Assembly (NCBI GenBank): GCA_016789485.1
Contig: JAEURE010000023.1
Location: 1 to 17,005, forward strand
Direction of reading: 5' to 3'
From: Anaerolineales bacterium
Lineage (GTDB): Bacteria > Chloroflexota > Anaerolineae > Anaerolineales > Villigracilaceae
DNA: 17,005 bases
The translations under genes and the position numbers were made by a program. Positions within the stretch are counted from its first letter, which is position 1; each line of letters starts with the position of its first letter. The notes under the pieces are model-generated. The model did not search any database. It was not told the DNA's origin and saw only the letters and a program-made list of their open reading frames with translations. Shown here one piece after another: positions 13,293 through 17,005 of the stretch.

Positions 13293-14168
13293 TTATGCTT
13301 TGCCTTCACAGCCCAGCTTGTCCATCCAATGCATCACGGCTTTTCGCGTTGCATCGCGCACAAAAACATCCAGTTTGCCGGGGTCGTATTCATCGCGGTG
13401 GGCGTTGAGATATTCCCATTTTGCATCGAGCAGAGTGTGCTTCAATTCTGTCGAAACATTGAATTTCGCGCCGCCCGCTGCAAGCAGCTTGGCGACATAA
13501 TCGTCGGGCAAACCCGTCCCGCCATGGACAACGAGCGGAGTCTTTATGCCGTTGCTGTTCAACATCTTATGGATGATAGCCATGCGCTCGAAATCAATTT
13601 TTGGATTTTTGGTTTTGTACACGCCATGCGCAGTGCCAATGGCGGGAGCAAAGATATCCACGCCTGTGCGTTCGACAAATTCCACAGACTGTTCGGGATT
13701 TGCCAACTGCGCCTCATCTTCCGCGACCTTGATCTGGTCTTCCACACCGCCCACGGTGCCCAACTCACCTTCCACAGAGATATTGCCAATGCTATGGCAG
13801 TAATCCACCACTTCCTTGGTCTGGCGAATGTTCTCTTCGTAGGACTGTTTGGAAGCATCGATCATGATATTGGTATAGCCGGCGTCTGCGCACTTCTTGC
13901 AATAGGCGATGTCCGTGCTGTGATCGAGGTGCAGACACACTGGCACCGGCGCGGATTCGGCCAGCGTACGGTAGATCGCTACCATCATTTTGGTCCCCAA
14001 AAATTGGGAAGGTTTTACGGAAGTCTGCACAATGACAGGGGCTTTCTTTTCGATAGCCGCGTCGATCACCGCTTCAAATTGCAGCAGATCTGTGACATTG
14101 AACGCGCCGACAGCCCATCCTTCTTTTGCCGCAGGGATCATGATTTCTTTCGCATTTACGATTGACAT
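13293..14168 (-). CDS. Class II (zinc) fructose/tagatose-bisphosphate-type aldolase
   Basis: A 291-residue class II aldolase. CLHLDHST has catalytic D82 and zinc ligand H83; VEGELGTVGG (E133, E135), GTAHGVY (zinc ligand H181) and VVHGGTGLPDD (zinc ligand H215) follow, then KFNVSTEL, which binds phosphate. The family splits sugar bisphosphates such as fructose-1,6- or tagatose-1,6-bisphosphate, or related inositol-pathway substrates, into dihydroxyacetone phosphate and an aldehyde. The exact sugar is not decidable here. AAGGAG lies 8 bases before the ATG. It is between a choline-kinase-like gene (93 bases upstream) and the aminotransferase. Confidence 0.92.
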   Translation of the reverse strand: MSIVNAKEIMIPAAKEGWAVGAFNVTDLLQFEAVIDAAIEKKAPVIVQTSVKPSQFLGTKMMVAIYRTLAESAPVPVCLHLDHSTDIAYCKKCADAGYTNIMIDASKQSYEENIRQTKEVVDYCHSIGNISVEGELGTVGGVEDQIKVAEDEAQLANPEQSVEFVERTGVDIFAPAIGTAHGVYKTKNPKIDFERMAIIHKMLNSNGIKTPLVVHGGTGLPDDYVAKLLAAGGAKFNVSTELKHTLLDAKWEYLNAHRDEYDPGKLDVFVRDATRKAVMHWMDKLGCEGKA

Positions 14169-14200
14169 TTTTTTACTCCTTCTTTAAATGGGTAGTTTCA

Positions 14201-14243
14201 AAATTCTCAAGTTGAACGCCTTAAAACAACGTTCAACGAATTT
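14201..14243 (-). repeat. Bulged inverted repeat between phosphotransferase and aldolase genes
   Basis: The inner stem GTTGAACG (14211-14218)/CGTTCAAC (14230-14237) has an 11-base loop. An outer stem AAATTC (14201-14206)/GAATTT (14238-14243) joins it across a 4-base bulge on one side. On the minus strand only a short T-run (AATTTTG) follows, so it is a weak terminator at best, about 20 bases past the phosphotransferase stop. Confidence 0.65.
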
Positions 14244-14261
14244 CCTCTGGGGAATCCGTAA

Positions 14262-15194
14262 TTATTTGTTTTTCTTCGCAACATCCTTTAACCACTGTTC
14301 CCAGCGGTAGTCAGTTACATCCTGGCGGAAACGGCCAAACCACAAATGGGCATATCCCTGGAAATCCTCCTCCAGTTTTGAAATGCCCATTTGCGTTGTT
14401 CCCCACATGGCTTCGTGCAATTCAGACATGGGCCACATCAAACGCAGGCGCGCATAGTTTTTTTCGGTTACTTCGCCAAAGTATTCGTGCAGCATGTATC
14501 TCGCTTGTTCATCACTCAAGCGGTGATGATGAGCAAAATTACCAAGATCAAAGAAGACATCGCCCATGCCCGCATATTCCCAGTCCATCAAGCGGAGTTC
14601 CCCAACTTCGTCTGTTATTTCCTCGTTGATCCAATTCAGGTTGAGCAGGTCGTTGTGGCAGGGCGTCGGCGTATATGGATTTTTTTCAAGAGCTTTCCTT
14701 GCTTCGTTCATTTTCTGCATGATCCAATCCCAGTCGCTGGGAAACTTTGTTCCATTGCTTTTTGACACCTTCATTAACATTTCCACGCGCCGAAAAACAT
14801 TGAACTCGCCATTTAAAACAGGACCGCGCCGGTGAAAAAGGCGAATCTTTTTAACCACATTCGATAGATAATCGGGTTTCCTGAGCTCGTGCGGAGGGAT
14901 GGGTTTGCCATTGATAAAGCGAGTTACGATGTACCCCTCAGGCTCGATGAAGTACATGATCTCGGGGGCAATCCCCATTTCACCGGCGGCCTTATTTGCT
15001 TCATGTTCCACATCGCGCTTGATGCCAAGCTGCTCCGTCCCTTCACCCGCAAGGCGGATCACATATGATTTTCCATCAGCATCCACTCTAAAATTAAGGT
15101 TCGTAATCCCGCCGCTTAATGGAGTCTTTTTTATGTTCTTTGAATCCGCAAGAAACGGAACTTTTGCAATGGCTTTATCAATTGCTAACGTCAT
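14262..15194 (-). CDS. Choline/ethanolamine-kinase-like phosphotransferase
   Basis: A 310-residue member of the APH/choline kinase superfamily. LSGGITNLNFRV (26-37) is the nucleotide-binding loop, and E62/E64 follow in the small lobe. CHNDLLNLNW has the catalytic Brenner motif H180-x-D182-x4-N187. RLMDWEYAGMGDVFFDLGN (from 201) supplies the metal-binding D204 with D212. This pattern is closest to LicA/choline kinases, which phosphorylate choline or ethanolamine; sugars or thiamine are also possible for the superfamily. AAGGAAGG lies about 10 bases before the ATG. It is 101 bases downstream of the dimethylglycine-dehydrogenase-like gene, which would suit a choline-related substrate. Confidence 0.82.
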   Translation of the reverse strand: MTLAIDKAIAKVPFLADSKNIKKTPLSGGITNLNFRVDADGKSYVIRLAGEGTEQLGIKRDVEHEANKAAGEMGIAPEIMYFIEPEGYIVTRFINGKPIPPHELRKPDYLSNVVKKIRLFHRRGPVLNGEFNVFRRVEMLMKVSKSNGTKFPSDWDWIMQKMNEARKALEKNPYTPTPCHNDLLNLNWINEEITDEVGELRLMDWEYAGMGDVFFDLGNFAHHHRLSDEQARYMLHEYFGEVTEKNYARLRLMWPMSELHEAMWGTTQMGISKLEEDFQGYAHLWFGRFRQDVTDYRWEQWLKDVAKKNK

Positions 15195-15295
15195 TGTTGG
15201 ATCATCCTTCCTTAATAACTGGACTCTGGTTGTTCAATCTCTCGAACGTTGTAGGCAATTAGACGCCTCATCCTTAACGTGAACCTGGCTGCTTC

Positions 15296-17005
15296 TTACT
15301 GACGAATTCTCTCGCCTTTGGCGTCCCATAGGACAGCCTGCGTCACCTCTGCGCCGACCTGCTCGCCAAAGAACTCAATCTCCAGTTTTGTTCCAGCTTT
15401 TGCATATTCCATCGGAAGATATGCATAAGCGATGGACTTGTTGACCGAATACCCGAAACCGCCCGACGCCACCCAACCGACAAGTTTTCCGTCAGCGCGG
15501 ATGGGTTCCTTGCCGAGCGCAATTGTGCGATCGTCGGAGATGACGATCGTGCAGAGTTTGTTTTTTATGCCTTCTGCCTTTTGTTTAACAAGCGCTTCTT
15601 TGCCGATGAAATCTGGCTTGTCCAGTTTTACAGCAAAACCGAGACCTGCTTCATAGGGGGTGTAATCCGGCGAAATTTCACCGCTCCAGTACCGATAGCC
15701 TTTTTCGAGCCGCAGTGTGTCAATCGCTTTGTATCCGCCAGCGACCATACCTTCTGGTTCACCTGCCGCCCAAAGCGTGTCCCAGAGTCGCAGGCCATAT
15801 TCCGAGGGGCAGTAAAACTCCCAGCCCAGCTCGCCGACATACGTTACGCGCGAAGCGATGACGGGAACATCCCCTACGTTTATTCGCCTGGAAGTCATAT
15901 ATGGGAAGGCCGCATTCGAGACATCGTCCAGCGTTACTTTTTCGAGGATGATGCGGGCCTTGGGTCCCCACAAACCGAGACACACATAATTGGAACTGAC
16001 ATCTTCAATGGAAACTGTGCCATCCTCAGGCATGTTGAGTGAAAGCCACGACATATCATGCTGACCGAAAGCGGTGCCTGTAACAATGAAGAAGCGATCT
16101 TCTGCAAGGCGGGTGACGGTGAAATCACATTCAATACCGCCGCGTTTGTTAAGACATTGAGTGTATGTGATCGTGCCAAGCGGCTGATCCATTTCGTTGG
16201 AGCAGACATAGTTGAGGAATTTCAACGCACCGGGCCCGCGCACTTCAAACTTGTTGAAGGATGTCTCATCGAAGAGACCGGCGTTTTCGCGTGTCATCAA
16301 ATGTTCATGACCGATGGCGCGCGACCAATTGTGACGTGCCCAGCCTCGAGGTTCATGACCGTGTGTGGCAAGTTCTTCATATTTTCTAAACCAGTTCGGA
16401 CGTTCCCAGCCCATCTTCTCGCCGAAATGACAGCCAAGATCGCGCAGGCGAAAAAAAGTAGGGGAGGTGCGTACGTTGCGGCGAGACAGGCGTTCTTCGC
16501 CGGGAAAATGAATGTCGTAATATTGTGTGTACGTTTCAAAGGTGCGCGCGACAGTGTAGTCAATATTGTTGTAGTTCGGTCCAAAGCGGCGGACATCCAA
16601 ACGCCACATATCCCATTCAGGGTTGCCGTCCACGATCCACTCCGCCATCACTTTGCCGATGCCGCCTGCGCCTGCAAGGCCATGCGCGCAGAGCGCGCAA
16701 GCCACCCAGAAACCTTTGACGGTGGTGGGGCCAAGCAAAAATTCACCGTCAGGTGTAAAGCCTTCGGGACCATTCAAAAGTTTAATAACTTCCGCACCTT
16801 CAATCGCAGGTACGCGGCGAATTGAATTTTCCATCAACGGGGTGAAGCGGTCCCAATCTGGCGGCAACAATTGAAATTTGAAATCCTTTGGAATGCCGTT
16901 CATGCCGAAGGTGGCAGGCTGGCGTTCGTAACCCCCCGTGACCAAACCGCCCACTTCTTCACGCCAATAGACGAGCAGGTCCGGGTCGCGCAAATTGGGG
17001 AATTT
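15296..17005 (-). CDS. GcvT-type FAD-dependent dehydrogenase (dimethylglycine/sarcosine dehydrogenase-like), 5' end outside window
   Basis: An open frame of 569 codons enters from the right edge with no start codon visible and ends at TAA 15296-15298. The visible part lacks the N-terminal FAD Rossmann segment (perhaps 250 residues). It begins in the C-terminal part of the oxidoreductase domain (about 16570-17005), followed by the linker domain of this family with PTFFRLRDLGCHFGEKMGW. The aminomethyltransferase (GCV_T) domain starts near 16300 (ENAGLFDETSFNKFEV) and includes GELGWEFYCPSEYGLRLWD and YTPYEAGLGFAVKLDK; the GcvT C-terminal barrel (about 15300-15570) closes the protein. Such fusions oxidise N-methylglycines and pass the one-carbon unit to tetrahydrofolate. 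The exact substrate is unknown. It is first in the visible metabolic run. Confidence 0.9.
   Translation of the reverse strand, partial: KFPNLRDPDLLVYWREEVGGLVTGGYERQPATFGMNGIPKDFKFQLLPPDWDRFTPLMENSIRRVPAIEGAEVIKLLNGPEGFTPDGEFLLGPTTVKGFWVACALCAHGLAGAGGIGKVMAEWIVDGNPEWDMWRLDVRRFGPNYNNIDYTVARTFETYTQYYDIHFPGEERLSRRNVRTSPTFFRLRDLGCHFGEKMGWERPNWFRKYEELATHGHEPRGWARHNWSRAIGHEHLMTRENAGLFDETSFNKFEVRGPGALKFLNYVCSNEMDQPLGTITYTQCLNKRGGIECDFTVTRLAEDRFFIVTGTAFGQHDMSWLSLNMPEDGTVSIEDVSSNYVCLGLWGPKARIILEKVTLDDVSNAAFPYMTSRRINVGDVPVIASRVTYVGELGWEFYCPSEYGLRLWDTLWAAGEPEGMVAGGYKAIDTLRLEKGYRYWSGEISPDYTPYEAGLGFAVKLDKPDFIGKEALVKQKAEGIKNKLCTIVISDDRTIALGKEPIRADGKLVGWVASGGFGYSVNKSIAYAYLPMEYAKAGTKLEIEFFGEQVGAEVTQAVLWDAKGERIRQ

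Noticed and set aside
1..17005. CRISPR arrays, insertion sequences, prophage or integrase genes
   Set aside because: No regularly spaced repeats, transposase or integrase motifs were found; the inverted repeats seen are intergenic hairpins without flanking mobile genes.

Overview
The window looks like a chromosomal stretch of a Chloroflexota bacterium, most likely class Anaerolineae. This is inferred from three small lipoproteins with long Pro/Thr-rich linkers after the lipobox, from the FecR/CHASE2-cyclase pairing, and from the TIGR03960/TIGR03936 radical SAM pair. No 16S or other phylogenetic marker is present, so the placement is by style. I see no phage, transposase, integrase, CRISPR array or clear foreign island.

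Layout. (1) Positions 1-4048, minus strand: a putative envelope-sensing unit, transcribed as SH3-repeat lipoprotein, then FecR-domain lipoprotein, then a CHASE2-class III nucleotide cyclase cut by the left edge. A perfect 20-bp-stem hairpin sits between the last two. (2) 4106-4265: tRNA-Arg(CCG) on the minus strand with its own terminator, next to the terminator of the following unit. (3) 4287-8371, minus strand: TIGR03960 radical SAM protein, a small DinB/ClbS-like helical protein, a TIGR03936 radical SAM-linked protein and a PrsW-family membrane protease, all closely spaced and probably one operon. (4) 8539-9228: the only plus-strand gene, a lipoprotein, converging through a bidirectional terminator on (5) 9283-10596, an exported bactofilin-like membrane protein. 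(6) 10704-17005, minus strand: a metabolic run, in transcription order a dimethylglycine/sarcosine dehydrogenase-like GcvT fusion (5' end outside the window), a choline-kinase-like phosphotransferase, a class II fructose-bisphosphate-type aldolase, a HisC-like aminotransferase, a CbbY-like HAD phosphatase and a Nudix hydrolase.

How the genes may work together. In region 1 the two lipoproteins should lie on the outer face of the cytoplasmic membrane, where the CHASE2 domain also lies, so an external signal passing to a cytoplasmic cyclic nucleotide is plausible. In region 6 the combination suggests use of N-methylated amines or choline-derived compounds plus sugar-phosphate handling, but no single known pathway contains all six genes.

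Noncoding structure is a feature of the window. Hairpins at the ends of transcription units (4106, 4237, 9237, 10619) carry T-tracts and look like intrinsic terminators. Long dyads between genes of the same direction (1711, 11256, 12093, 14201) mostly lack T-tracts and sit just upstream of ribosome binding sites. Two genes (4048 and 8371) have a -10-like hexamer so close to the start codon that leaderless mRNAs are likely. No gene-free stretch exceeds about 170 bases.
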